Assembly: GCA_945861365.1 (NCBI GenBank)
Contig: CAMAUH010000014.1
Coordinates: 1 to 18,942 of the forward strand
Direction: 5' to 3'
Source of the DNA: Candidatus Kuenenia stuttgartensis
GTDB taxonomy: Bacteria; Planctomycetota; UBA1135; UBA2386
DNA: 18,942 nucleotides
The notes under the pieces were generated by a model. That model did no database searches and was not told where the DNA came from. It worked only from the letters and a program-made list of their open reading frames with translations. This document shows, piece after piece, positions 6,992 to 14,832 of the stretch. Every line of letters begins with the position of its first letter. Positions within the stretch are counted from its first letter, which is position 1. Both the position numbers and the translations under genes were made by a program.

Positions 6992-7016
6992 CCGTGGTCC
7001 TTTGTCCCGACCACGG
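6992..7016 (-). terminator. Hairpin after the amidohydrolase gene
   Basis: CCGTGGTC (6992-6999) and GACCACGG (7009-7016) are a perfect 8-bp inverted repeat with a 9-nt loop. It starts 56 nt beyond the amidohydrolase stop. There is no T-run on the minus strand. It may be a terminator or an operator for the downstream gene. Confidence 0.4.
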
Positions 7017-7072
7017 GCACGTACGTTGCCTGGCCGCGCGCCGTTCCCGACGCGCCGAAGTGAGCGTGCGCG

Positions 7073-8305
7073 TCAGCGCAGCAGCTCGTTGTCCTCGCGC
7101 ACGACCGCGACCACGCGCCGTAGCGCCGTGATGTCCTGCAGCGGGTTGCGGCGCAGCACCACGAAGCCGATCGCACCCGGCCGCACCGCACCGAACCGCT
7201 CGCTGCCGAGCACCTTCGCCGCGACGGTCGTCGCCGAAGCGAGCGCCTGTGCCGGCGTCATGCCGTACTCGACCATCAGCTCCAGCTCGCGCACGTTGTC
7301 GCCATGCGCGAACACGCCGGCGTCGCTGCCGCACGCGATCGTGACACCCGCCGCCAGCGCGCGCTGGAACGCGATCTTGCCGACGTTCAGCCGCTCGACG
7401 ATCGGGCCCTGGTGCCCCGCGTAGCGCACGATCGCTTCGGTCGCGGCAAGGCACGGGCACAGCACGACGCCGCGTTCCTTCATCAGCCGCAACGTCGCCT
7501 CGGAAGCACCAGCGCCGTGCTCGATCGTGCGCACGCCGGCTTCGACCGCGCGGCGGATGCCCTCGTCGGTCGTCGCGTGCGCGGCGACCGGCAGCTTCGC
7601 CTTCGCCGCTTCGTCGCACAGCGCCTGCAGTTCCTCCAGCGTGAACGTCGGCGCCACCGGCCCGGACTTGCCGTGGCGGTAGTCGGCGTAGACCTTGATC
7701 CAGTCAGCGCCGCCCTTCGCCTGCTCGCGCACCGCGGCGCGGATCGCGTCGATGCCGTCGACCGCCTGTGCGCCCTTCTTGGTGGTCGGGTCTTCGGGAT
7801 CGGGGCCGTAGCAGCCCTGCTTGACGATCGCGCGCGTCGCGACGAACAGCTGCGGCCCGCGCACGTGGCCTTCGTCCATCGCCGTGCGCAGGGCTGCATC
7901 CGCGTAGTCGGCGCCTTCGGTGCCGAGGTCGCGGATCGCGAGGAAGCCGGCGCGCAGCGTGTCGAGCGCGTGCTTGCTGGCGCGCAGCGTGCGCAGTTCG
8001 GTCGACTCGGACCGCACCTGGTCGTCCCACTTCATCTGGTCGTACGGCTTCAGCAGCAGGTGCGTGTGCAGATCGATCAGGCCGGGGATCAGCCACGCGT
8101 CGCCGAAGTCGTGATCGACCTGCTGGTCGGGCTTGGCGGGCTGCACGGTGACGATGCGATCGAGCAGCGTCGTGACGACCATGTCGTCGAGCCACGTCGT
8201 GCCATCGGGTGCCAGCACGTGCTTGCAGCGCCACGTGCTCGGGCGCTGCGCGGTCAGCGCGCCGGCAAGGAGCAGGACGAGGAACGCGAAGCGGAGCGCG
8301 CGCAT
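7073..8305 (-). CDS. Secreted metal-dependent amidohydrolase (imidazolonepropionase/prolidase-like)
   Basis: The 410-residue product starts with a signal peptide (1-20, ends Ala-Leu-Thr-Ala-Gln), so it acts outside the cytoplasm. It belongs to the amidohydrolase superfamily (PF01979). The N-terminal beta-sandwich strand leads to 'GLIDLH80TH82'. 'WIK204VYAD' supplies the lysine expected to be carbamylated, 'AAH243AT' and 'IEH263G' add the other metal histidines, and 'GSD328AG' provides the catalytic aspartate. The binuclear-metal set is therefore complete. Close relatives include Xaa-Arg and Xaa-Pro dipeptidases and other cyclic-amide hydrolases; the exact substrate is not predictable. The start is set by the signal peptide. 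The gene is probably monocistronic, given hairpins before and after it. Confidence 0.92.
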   Translation of the reverse strand: MRALRFAFLVLLLAGALTAQRPSTWRCKHVLAPDGTTWLDDMVVTTLLDRIVTVQPAKPDQQVDHDFGDAWLIPGLIDLHTHLLLKPYDQMKWDDQVRSESTELRTLRASKHALDTLRAGFLAIRDLGTEGADYADAALRTAMDEGHVRGPQLFVATRAIVKQGCYGPDPEDPTTKKGAQAVDGIDAIRAAVREQAKGGADWIKVYADYRHGKSGPVAPTFTLEELQALCDEAAKAKLPVAAHATTDEGIRRAVEAGVRTIEHGAGASEATLRLMKERGVVLCPCLAATEAIVRYAGHQGPIVERLNVGKIAFQRALAAGVTIACGSDAGVFAHGDNVRELELMVEYGMTPAQALASATTVAAKVLGSERFGAVRPGAIGFVVLRRNPLQDITALRRVVAVVREDNELLR

Positions 8306-8382
8306 CGCCGCATCATGGACTACTTCTGCTCAGCGTCAGCGGCACGTTAGCGCCGCCGCGCCGCGGCCGGCGAGGTGTTCCA

Positions 8383-8402
8383 CCTGCCGCGCGAGCGGCA
8401 GG
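8383..8402 (-). terminator. Strong hairpin after the 722-residue secreted protein gene
   Basis: CCTGCCGC (8383-8390) and GCGGCAGG (8395-8402) form a perfect 8-bp stem around a four-base loop (GCGA on plus, TCGC on minus), starting 10 nt beyond the stop codon of the gene ending at 8413. A second, mutually exclusive hairpin AGGTG-TTC-CACCT (8373-8385) overlaps its left arm. There is no T-tract, as expected in such GC-rich DNA. Confidence 0.45.
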
Positions 8403-8412
8403 CAGCATCCGT

Positions 8413-10581
8413 TCAGCGCACCGTCGCCTGCACGGTGTCGGTGACCACGAACGGCAGCCCGAGGAGTGCTGTGCCGCAGGCACCGGTCGCGTTCAGGTCG
8501 AGCCCCTGGAACGCGAGCGTGGCGCCGACCAGCGCGGTGTTCGTCGGCACCAGCACCGGCAGCGTGGTGCCGAACTGCGCCAGGATCAGCGGCAGTGCGA
8601 CGCCCTGGCGGCACTGGTTGAGCAGGCCGGCGAAGCACAGCAGCGGCGCCGGGCTGAGCGGATTGCTGGCCATCACGAAGGGCAGCCCGCGGTGCCCGCT
8701 GATCTGCAGCGTGAACGTGTTGCCGAGGTCGCTGCCGCCGGTCACCGTCAGCTGCGGTTGCGCGAAGCCGGTCGGCGTGCAGCCGGTGCCCACCGTCGTG
8801 AACATCGTGCCGGTCTGCCGGCCGTCGTAGAACAGGCCCTGCACGTCGTAATCGTTGCTGCCGTCGCGTTCGTCGGTGACGACGAAGTAGCGCGTGGTCG
8901 GGCCGCCGGTCGTGCCCATCGCGGCGATGCCGTGGTTGTCGTGATCGAGGTTGGCCGTGGCGATCGGCACGTGGCCTTCGTGGCAGACGAGCAGCCCGTT
9001 CACCACCGCGAACGTCGCGCACACCGGCTTCGGGGTGCTGCCCTCCATGTAGCACACCGCGAAGCGCACGCCGTCGCAGGCGATGACGGGCTTGCGCTGG
9101 TCGTTGCCGACCGTGATGCCGGGCTCCATCGCCGTCAGGTTGCGTACCGCGCCGACCATCTGGTAACCCGCGGCGGTGTGGGTGAACACCTGGCCGAAGA
9201 TGTCGTGGTGGCTGCCCATGTCGCGATCCCACACGACGAGGCCATGCGTGCCGTTCCAGGCGATGTCGGCGTTGCGGTCGTCGTCACCGACGGCACCGGC
9301 GATCGTCGTCAAGGTCGCTTCGACCCCAGCGGAGGCATTGATGGCGAGGAACCGGATGTCCCCGGCAAGGCATCCGGAGAGCTGGTCCGTGATGGCGATC
9401 GGCCAGTGTTGCGGGGCGAGGGGCATGTCGGCGATGCGGACCTGGACGCACCCGGAGAAGCTGCCGTGCGAGACTGGCGACTGCAGGAGGCCGGAGGCGA
9501 GCACGATCCGCGTGTGCAGTGTCGGCAGCGTGATCACGTCGTCGAGGACGTACGTGATGCCGAATTGCCCGAGGGGACTTCCGGCGATGTCGGCCTGCTG
9601 CACGTTGTTGGATGCGATCGTGATCGTGCTGAACGGGGAGGCTGCCGTGGCGTCGATGCGGCGGCCCCGCATTGTGCCGCTCTCGAGCCACGTGCTCATG
9701 AACCGGGGCGCTGCGCCATTGCCATGGGCGGCCGCGATCGCCGGTTCGATTGCCGTGGCGGTGCCCGACTCGAAGTAGTCGGTTTCGAGCAGCACACCGG
9801 CCGCATCGAAGCGGCGCACCTTGATGTCGGTGTCGAACGCCGACACGCGCTCTTCCATGATCACGGCCCAGCGTCCCGACTCGACCTCGAACGCGACGTC
9901 CGGATTGCGGTTGTCGAAGGCTTCGTTGCTGGCGACGCCGATCGTCGCCACGAACGGATCGACGGTCAGCGGATAGCGCGCATCGGCCGGCAGCTCGATG
10001 CGGATCGCGTGGCCCGTCCACGCCGTCGGCAGCGCTGTGCGCGCGCCGTTGGCGCCGATCGCGAAGGCCTGGCCATAGGCGACCTCGCCCCATCCCTCGG
10101 CGACGAAGCGCAGCCCCTGCGGGCCGGTTCCGCCGAACGGCAGGTCCGTCGTCACTGGCAGCAGCAGCACGTCTCCGGCGGGGCGGCGGCGCAGCACGAA
10201 GCTCTGTTCGGCGCCTTCCGGCCGCAGGTCCCAGCGTTCGACGACGTCGCCGCGATCGAACGAGCAGCCGTTCGCGTGCAGCACGGGCTCGACGTTCGCC
10301 TCGCTGCGGAAGTGCAGCGGGTAGTGGCGCGGCGTGCGCGAGCTGAACAGCGGCAGGTACTGCGCGCCATCCGCCGCGAACCGCATCTTGTAGTGCTCTC
10401 CACGCGCCCAGAAGCCGCCGTCGGGATGGCGTTCCGCGTCGATGTGCACGCCGTGGAACTGCGAGCTCGCCAGGACTTGGGGCGGCGGGTCCTGGGGGCG
10501 AACGGGAGTGGGCACGGCCTGGGCGATGAGCGCGGCCGTCCCCAAGGACAGGAGCAGGGGGGAGATCATGAGGGCCGGCAT
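8413..10581 (-). CDS. Large secreted protein with propeller-like repeats and C-terminal module
   Basis: The 722-residue product has a hydrophobic signal segment ending Ala-Leu-Ile-Ala-Gln, followed by a Pro-rich stretch. The next ~180 residues are a beta-rich domain that I do not recognise ('GEHYKMRF', 'YPLTVDPF'). Residues ~215-600 contain repeated 'NPDVAF...WAVIMEER...DIKVRRFD' and 'NADIAWNGTHGLVVWDRD...DIFGQVF' units, typical of secreted beta-propeller-type repeats. The last ~112 residues ('LGNTFTLQISG' to the end) are the module shared with the 5298-6476 protein. No enzymatic residues are evident; a surface or extracellular role is likely. The alternative start at 10569 removes four residues. 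Neither start gives a charged n-region, and an in-frame TAA lies eight codons before 10581, so no longer form is possible. Confidence 0.82.
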   Translation of the reverse strand: MPALMISPLLLSLGTAALIAQAVPTPVRPQDPPPQVLASSQFHGVHIDAERHPDGGFWARGEHYKMRFAADGAQYLPLFSSRTPRHYPLHFRSEANVEPVLHANGCSFDRGDVVERWDLRPEGAEQSFVLRRRPAGDVLLLPVTTDLPFGGTGPQGLRFVAEGWGEVAYGQAFAIGANGARTALPTAWTGHAIRIELPADARYPLTVDPFVATIGVASNEAFDNRNPDVAFEVESGRWAVIMEERVSAFDTDIKVRRFDAAGVLLETDYFESGTATAIEPAIAAAHGNGAAPRFMSTWLESGTMRGRRIDATAASPFSTITIASNNVQQADIAGSPLGQFGITYVLDDVITLPTLHTRIVLASGLLQSPVSHGSFSGCVQVRIADMPLAPQHWPIAITDQLSGCLAGDIRFLAINASAGVEATLTTIAGAVGDDDRNADIAWNGTHGLVVWDRDMGSHHDIFGQVFTHTAAGYQMVGAVRNLTAMEPGITVGNDQRKPVIACDGVRFAVCYMEGSTPKPVCATFAVVNGLLVCHEGHVPIATANLDHDNHGIAAMGTTGGPTTRYFVVTDERDGSNDYDVQGLFYDGRQTGTMFTTVGTGCTPTGFAQPQLTVTGGSDLGNTFTLQISGHRGLPFVMASNPLSPAPLLCFAGLLNQCRQGVALPLILAQFGTTLPVLVPTNTALVGATLAFQGLDLNATGACGTALLGLPFVVTDTVQATVR

Positions 10582-10664
10582 GAGCCGCTCGCGGCGAGCC
10601 CATTACGTGCACTTCCTCATCAGGCGCGGTCGACGCTCGCGTGCCGAGGCTGCACGATGGCTGC

Positions 10665-11840
10665 ATGCGCCACGCCAGCCGCATCGCCGTCGCCACGTTC
10701 GGTTGCCTCACCGCCGCGTTTGCCCAGGACGCCCCCGCGCTGCAAGCGCCCGCGAAGCCCCCGGTCGCCGAAGTCGCGTGGCGCTACGCGCCGCAGCCCA
10801 GCGACTTCGACCACGTCGTCGTCGGCGATGGCGTGCTGTTCGCACTCGATCGCAAGGGCCTCGTGCACGCGATCGATGCCGCGACCGGCAAGCCGCGCTG
10901 GCTCGGCAAGGAGAAGCTCTCGTGCGATCGCTACTTCGGCATCACGCACGCCGCGCAAGAGCAAGGGGCGCTGGTGCTCGTCGGCACCGACCAGGGCCTC
11001 TACGCGTTCCGCGCCAAGGACGGCGAGACGGTGTGGTCCACGGCGGTCGCGGCTGGCGTCGCCGGGCCGGCGGTGGCGAAGGGTGTCGTCGTCGCCGGCG
11101 GTGCGGACGGCAAGGTCTACGGCTTCGATCTGAAGAACGGCAAGCTGCGCTGGGAGAGCGACTACCTCGAGGATCGGCCCGACGATCCGCCCGGCTTCCG
11201 CGGTTCGGATGCGCGCTTCAGCGAACCGGCGCGGCCGTGTGCGGCGGCGACCGATGGTGAGATGGTGGCGCTGTCGGTGTTCGACCAGTGCCGCACGCTC
11301 GCGTTCGACGCCGCGACCGGCAAGCGGCTGTGGGACTTCAAGACCGAGGGCTGGATGTACGGCAAGCCCGCGATCGGTCCGCTGTTCGTCTACGTGGGCA
11401 GCCAGGACAACCACGTCTACGCCGTCGACAAGCAGATCGGCAAGCAGCAGTGGAAGGTCGCGACGGAGTCACGCAATGAAGCGATGGGCGCGCTGCAGGA
11501 CCGGTTCGTCTACTGCGGCTGCTGCGACGGCACGGTGCGCGCGATCGATGCGGCGGTCGGCCGCGTCGCGTGGACGTTCCCGATCGACCAGGTCGAGAAT
11601 CGCACGCTCGCGATCTACGCGTGTCCGGTGGTGCGCGGCGACACGGTCTACTTCGGAGCGATGGAGGGCACCGTCTACGCGCTGGAGCGCGCGTCCGGCA
11701 AGCTGCGGTGGAAGCTGCGGCCGTCCGAGGGTTCGGAGATCACCGGGGACCTGGAGACCGATGGCGAACGGCTGTTCGTCGTGACCCGGATGGACGGTGC
11801 GAAGGGCGAGAGTTCGGTGCTGGCGATCCGCTTGCCGTGA
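10665..11840 (+). CDS. Secreted PQQ-like beta-propeller repeat protein
   Basis: The 391-residue product has a signal peptide at 1-21 (ends Ala-Ala-Phe-Ala-Gln). It then carries about seven blades of the PQQ-binding-like repeat (PF13360), each seen as 'vyAlDaxtGkxxW': 'VHAIDAATGKPRW', 'LYAFRAKDGETVW', 'VYGFDLKNGKLRW', 'LAFDAATGKRLW', 'VYAVDKQIGKQQW', 'VRAIDAAVGRVAW' and 'VYALERASGKLRW'. The tryptophan-docking pattern is intact in all of them. Residues needed for a quinoprotein dehydrogenase are not evident, so this is more likely a binding or scaffold protein than an enzyme. A GTG at 10641 would add eight residues before the signal peptide; ATG at 10665 fits better. The gene is divergent from the 722-residue secreted protein and convergent with the transposase. 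Confidence 0.9.
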   Translation: MRHASRIAVATFGCLTAAFAQDAPALQAPAKPPVAEVAWRYAPQPSDFDHVVVGDGVLFALDRKGLVHAIDAATGKPRWLGKEKLSCDRYFGITHAAQEQGALVLVGTDQGLYAFRAKDGETVWSTAVAAGVAGPAVAKGVVVAGGADGKVYGFDLKNGKLRWESDYLEDRPDDPPGFRGSDARFSEPARPCAAATDGEMVALSVFDQCRTLAFDAATGKRLWDFKTEGWMYGKPAIGPLFVYVGSQDNHVYAVDKQIGKQQWKVATESRNEAMGALQDRFVYCGCCDGTVRAIDAAVGRVAWTFPIDQVENRTLAIYACPVVRGDTVYFGAMEGTVYALERASGKLRWKLRPSEGSEITGDLETDGERLFVVTRMDGAKGESSVLAIRLP

Positions 11841-11845
11841 TCGCG

Positions 11846-11876
11846 GAGCCACGCCGCCCTGAGGGCGACTCGGCTC
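11846..11876. terminator. Symmetric 31-nt hairpin between convergent genes, REP-like
   Basis: GAGCC (11846-11850) pairs with GGCTC (11872-11876) and CGCCCT (11855-11860) pairs with AGGGCG (11862-11867), separated by a 4-by-4 internal loop. It starts 5 nt after the propeller stop codon and overlaps the transposase stop codon (11875-11877). It can work as a bidirectional terminator. Because REP-associated transposases recognise such imperfect hairpins, it may also be a REP-type element; a GGAG at 11845-11848 sits at its foot. Confidence 0.5.
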
Positions 11877-12612
11877 AGGCTGGCCGTTCCGCCACCGAAA
11901 GCAGCCCGTGGCGACGCCAGCCGATCGTCAGCAGCCAAGTGTGCGCATCGGTGACCGGGCGCACGACGGCTTGCAGGCCGCGCACGACGATTGTCTCGCG
12001 AAAGCCGTCGAACCACGGGGCCGAGGTGTAGGTGTCGATGGCTTGCGGCACCGCCACCATGCGGCCTTCGGTCGCGTGGTGGCGTGCGTTCCCCAGCACG
12101 TAGCGCAGCGCGTTCCGTACCTCGCGCGGCGAGCGCAGGATGTGGTCGTGGTAACGATCGGCGAACACCCGCCCGCGCCGCTTCCAGTGCCGGTTCAGCG
12201 TGCGGGCGATGCGCACCAGCAGGCCCTGCATGCCGCGCGACAACGCGCGGCGGTCGGCTGCCTCGACGACGAAGTGCAGGTGGTCATTGAGCACGGCGTA
12301 GTGGATGAGCCGGAAGCCGTTGCGGTCGCAGCCGGCAGCGAAGGCCGTGCGCAGGGCGGCGTAGGCGTCGCGACGGCGCAGCGCCGGCAAGTGTTCGCGC
12401 AGCTTGACCGTCACGTGCGCCGGGAAGCGCGCCGCCAGCGCCGCTCGCGTGTCGTGCGGGATTCCGGCGCGGTCGCCGGTCGGCTTGCGGCCAGCGCCGG
12501 GACGGCGGCCGCCGTGGGTGGCGCGGAACGGTAGCAGCTGGGCGACTGCTGGCTTGGCTTTGGCGGAGCTGCGCCGGTTCGCTTTGGCAGGTGTTCTCGT
12601 TCGCGACTCCAT
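11875..12612 (-). CDS. REP-associated tyrosine transposase (solitary Y1/HUH family)
   Basis: The 245-residue product matches the Y1 transposase family (PF01797). The HUH metal motif is H111-L-H113 in 'NDHLHFVVEA' and the single catalytic tyrosine is Y154 in 'VFADRYHDHIL'. The N-terminal ~55 residues are basic, with 'GGRRPGAGRKP', an AT-hook-like segment common in stand-alone RAYT proteins. No second transposase gene, terminal repeats of an IS200/605 element or cargo are seen, so it appears to be a solitary chromosomal gene. Such proteins process short palindromic (REP) elements by single-strand cleavage. The active site is intact, so it may be functional. The start at 12612 is preceded by a plausible promoter. 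It is convergent with the propeller gene. Confidence 0.9.
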   Translation of the reverse strand: MESRTRTPAKANRRSSAKAKPAVAQLLPFRATHGGRRPGAGRKPTGDRAGIPHDTRAALAARFPAHVTVKLREHLPALRRRDAYAALRTAFAAGCDRNGFRLIHYAVLNDHLHFVVEAADRRALSRGMQGLLVRIARTLNRHWKRRGRVFADRYHDHILRSPREVRNALRYVLGNARHHATEGRMVAVPQAIDTYTSAPWFDGFRETIVVRGLQAVVRPVTDAHTWLLTIGWRRHGLLSVAERPA

Positions 12613-12624
12613 CTTGAATCCGCA

Positions 12625-12653
12625 ATGATATTGGGTCTGAGGCGAGGATGCAA
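12625..12653 (-). promoter_or_regulatory. Putative sigma-70-type promoter for the transposase gene
   Basis: On the minus strand TTGCAT (12648-12653) and TATCAT (12625-12630, five of six matches to TATAAT) are separated by 17 nt. The -10 ends 12 nt before the ATG at 12612, predicting a leader of only about 5 nt. This is one of the few AT-rich spots in the window. Confidence 0.45.
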
Positions 12654-12896
12654 GGGTCGGGCGGCGTGCAGACCGGAAACCGTGGCGACACCCGGGACTG
12701 GAAGCATGGGTTCCAAGGACCCAGCCGGACCGGAGACATGGGCAGCACGACTGCATGCCATGGCAGGAACCGTGATCGCCCTGCGAGGACGAAGGGGGTG
12801 GGTGGTCGGATTCCCCGAGGCTCGGTTCGAGGTCCGGCCGGCAGTGCCGGCACGGGGAACCAGCGTCTGGAGCGCGGTCACCCGGGTCGTGTCAGC
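12654..12896. other. Non-coding gap between transposase and exporter operon
   Basis: No gene is supported here. It holds several short inverted repeats: TGGGT/ACCCA (12707-12711 and 12719-12723), the palindrome TGCCATGGCA (12756-12765), GCCGGC-AGT-GCCGGC (12837-12851) and ACCCGGGT (12880-12887). The hairpin at 12837-12851 lies about 45 nt after the ATPase stop and could end the exporter transcript. The abundance of small palindromes next to a REP-type transposase is notable but unproven as a REP cluster. Confidence 0.4.
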
Positions 12897-13601
12897 TCAC
12901 GACGCAGCGCCGGCACCCGCGCCCGTATCGATGCGCACGATGCGCCCGTCCAGCAACCGCACGATGCGCGCGGCGCGCGCAGCCAGCGCCTCGTCGTGCG
13001 TGACGACCACCAGCGTGCGGCCTTCGCGCCACAGCTCCTCGAGCAGGTCGCGGATCTCGACGCCAGCGCGCGAATCGAGGTTGCCGGTGGGTTCGTCGGC
13101 GAGCAGCAGGTCGGGCGTGGTGACCAGAGCGCGCGCGATCGCGACGCGCTGCTGCTGGCCGCCCGACAGTTCGCGCGGGTGGTGGTGAAGCCGCGCCCCG
13201 AGGCCGACGCGTTCCAGCATCGCCGTGGCGGCGCGTTCGCGTGCGGCGGGGGCGACGTTGCCGTAGCGCAGCGGCAGCGCGACGTTCTGCACCGCGGTGA
13301 GGCCCGGCAGCAGATGGAACGACTGGAACACGAAGCCGATGCGCCGCCGCAGCGCGGCGAGGTCCGCTGGATCGAGCGCGGTGGTGTCGGTGCCGGCGAT
13401 GCGGCAGTGGCCGGCGGTCGGTCGGTCGAGGCAGCCGATCAGGTTCATCAGCGTCGACTTGCCCGAGCCGGAAGGGCCGGTCAGTGCCACGTAGTCGCCG
13501 CGCTGCACGTCGAGATCGACGCCGGCGAGCGCGTGCACGGGAGCGCCGCCGCGGTCGTGGACCTTGGTGGCAGAACGCAGCGACAGCAGCGGTTCAGTCA
13601 T
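12897..13601 (-). CDS. ABC exporter ATPase (MacB/LolD-type)
   Basis: The 234-residue product is a complete nucleotide-binding subunit. Walker A is G42-P-S-G-S-G-K-S49, the Q-loop glutamine is Q93, the signature LSGGQ is at 145-149, Walker B is 'LLLADE' (165-170) and the switch histidine is H202. The 'GxVFQSFHLLPGLTAVQNVALP' segment is typical of the MacB/LolD/FtsE branch, which powers mechanotransmission rather than transmembrane channels. It would hydrolyse ATP at the inner membrane to drive the two permeases encoded upstream. Its start codon overlaps the end of the preceding permease gene by 8 bp, showing translational coupling. It is the last gene of the operon. Confidence 0.95.
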   Translation of the reverse strand: MTEPLLSLRSATKVHDRGGAPVHALAGVDLDVQRGDYVALTGPSGSGKSTLMNLIGCLDRPTAGHCRIAGTDTTALDPADLAALRRRIGFVFQSFHLLPGLTAVQNVALPLRYGNVAPAARERAATAMLERVGLGARLHHHPRELSGGQQQRVAIARALVTTPDLLLADEPTGNLDSRAGVEIRDLLEELWREGRTLVVVTHDEALAARAARIVRLLDGRIVRIDTGAGAGAAS

Positions 13602-14832
13602 GACGCAGAGCCTCCACCGGTTGCACCGCGGCCGCGCGCGATGCGGGATGCCAGCCGGCGATGCCGCCGCACAGGCCGAGCAGGCCCGCGATCACCAGCG
13701 ACGTCGTCACCGACAGCAGTGGATCGCCGAGGTAGCCCTTCGCCACCGGATCGAGCGGCACCTGGTTGACGCCCCACAGCAGCAGCGCCGCGAGCAACAG
13801 CCCGCTGCCGCCGCCGATGCCGACCATCGCCAGCGTCTCGGCGAGCTGGCGCCAGCGGATCTGCGCCGGCGTGGCGCCGAACGCCATGCGCAGGCCGATC
13901 TCGGGCACGCGTTCCTCGACCAGCACGACGGTCATGTTGGCGACGCCGACCGCGGCGACCAGCAGGCCGAGCACGCCGATGACGAGCAGGAACACGCGCG
14001 TGCCGGTGACGATGCCGCGGATGTCGCGCGCGGTCAGCGCGTGGTTCGACACGCGCAGGGCAGCGCGGTCGGCGGGATCGCACTGCAGCCGGCCGGCCAG
14101 CAGCGCGCGCTGCTGCGTTTCGCGTTCGCGCGCGCGGCCGGCGTCGTCGATGCGGGCCATCACGATCTGCGGGTTGCGCAGGCCACGCAGCGGTGCGGCG
14201 GTCGCGAACGGCACGAACAGCTTGCCGGAGTCGTTGCCGTTGCTCTGCATCAGCGCCGTCTCGATGCCGAGCACGCCGACGATCGTGAACGGCTGGTCGA
14301 ACACGCGCAGCGTGCGGCCGACGACGTCCTCGCGGCGGAACAGCTGCTGCGCCAGCTCGGCGCCGATGACGGCGACGCGACGGCGTTCCACTTCGTCGAG
14401 CGGCGACAGGAAGCGGCCACCGGGTTCGACCGTGCGGCGGCGGATGGCGAGCCATTCGTGACCGACCGCGGCGATGTACGGGTTGGCGCTGCGCGTGCCA
14501 TCGTCGCTGACGACGCGCGCGTTGATTCCGGTCTCGAGGCTTGCTGCCAGCACGCCCGGAACCTGCCGCAGCAGTGCGACGTCGTCGGGCAGCAGCGCCA
14601 TCCCGCGGCCCGCCGGCTGGCCGCGGAACGGCCGTGACGTCACGCCGCCGAACCAGCGCACCATCGTCTCGCCGGAGCGCTGTAGCGCGCCGTTCATCGC
14701 GGTGTCGAAGCCATCGCCGAACGCGAGCAGCACCGACAGGCCGAGCGTGCCGAAGCACAGGCCGATCACGACCGGCAGCAAGCGCCGGCGATTGCTCCAC
14801 GTCTCGCGCAGCAGTTCGCGCAGTTCGTTCAT
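13594..14832 (-). CDS. MacB-type ABC permease, second of the operon
   Basis: The 412-residue product has the MacB topology. There is one N-terminal helix (about 18-38), a large periplasmic MacB_PCD-like domain (about 40-280) and three C-terminal helices in an FtsX-like domain ('VFLLVIGVLGLLVAAVGVA', 'AMVGIGGGSGLLLAALLL', 'LVIAGLLGLCGGIAGW'). The cytosolic coupling segment 'RVPEIGLRMAFGAT' is characteristic of the family. The C-terminal 'HPASRAAAVQPVEALRHD' matches the usual 'P..A...P.eaLR' ending. Its ATG overlaps the preceding permease stop by 4 bp (ATGA), and its stop overlaps the ATPase start. It is expected to dimerise with the other permease. Confidence 0.93.
   Translation of the reverse strand: MNELRELLRETWSNRRRLLPVVIGLCFGTLGLSVLLAFGDGFDTAMNGALQRSGETMVRWFGGVTSRPFRGQPAGRGMALLPDDVALLRQVPGVLAASLETGINARVVSDDGTRSANPYIAAVGHEWLAIRRRTVEPGGRFLSPLDEVERRRVAVIGAELAQQLFRREDVVGRTLRVFDQPFTIVGVLGIETALMQSNGNDSGKLFVPFATAAPLRGLRNPQIVMARIDDAGRARERETQQRALLAGRLQCDPADRAALRVSNHALTARDIRGIVTGTRVFLLVIGVLGLLVAAVGVANMTVVLVEERVPEIGLRMAFGATPAQIRWRQLAETLAMVGIGGGSGLLLAALLLWGVNQVPLDPVAKGYLGDPLLSVTTSLVIAGLLGLCGGIAGWHPASRAAAVQPVEALRHD

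Noticed and set aside
6477..7619. Upstream extension of the beta-helix gene frame to 7619
   Set aside because: It overlaps the four-helix protein and the amidohydrolase on the same strand in another frame, with Arg/Gly-rich sequence. A signal peptide begins at 6476.
10570..10664. Divergent promoter pair between the 722-residue protein and the propeller gene
   Set aside because: A short palindrome (10587-10599) is present but no TANNNT hexamer at a sensible distance from either start, so no promoter was called.
8209..11133. 974-residue plus-strand open frame
   Set aside because: It is opposite the amidohydrolase and the 722-residue secreted protein, both of which have clear motifs or signal peptides. 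Its translation is Arg/Ala/Gly/His-rich low-complexity, as expected for an antisense shadow in GC-rich DNA.
12818..12835. tRNA T-arm-like sequence (GGTTCGAGGTCC)
   Set aside because: The stem does not pair properly, the loop lacks the required pyrimidine, and no acceptor, D or anticodon arms surround it.
12654..12896. Possible small ORFs in the transposase-exporter gap
   Set aside because: Several frames are open in both directions but none has a domain, signal peptide or consistent codon pattern.
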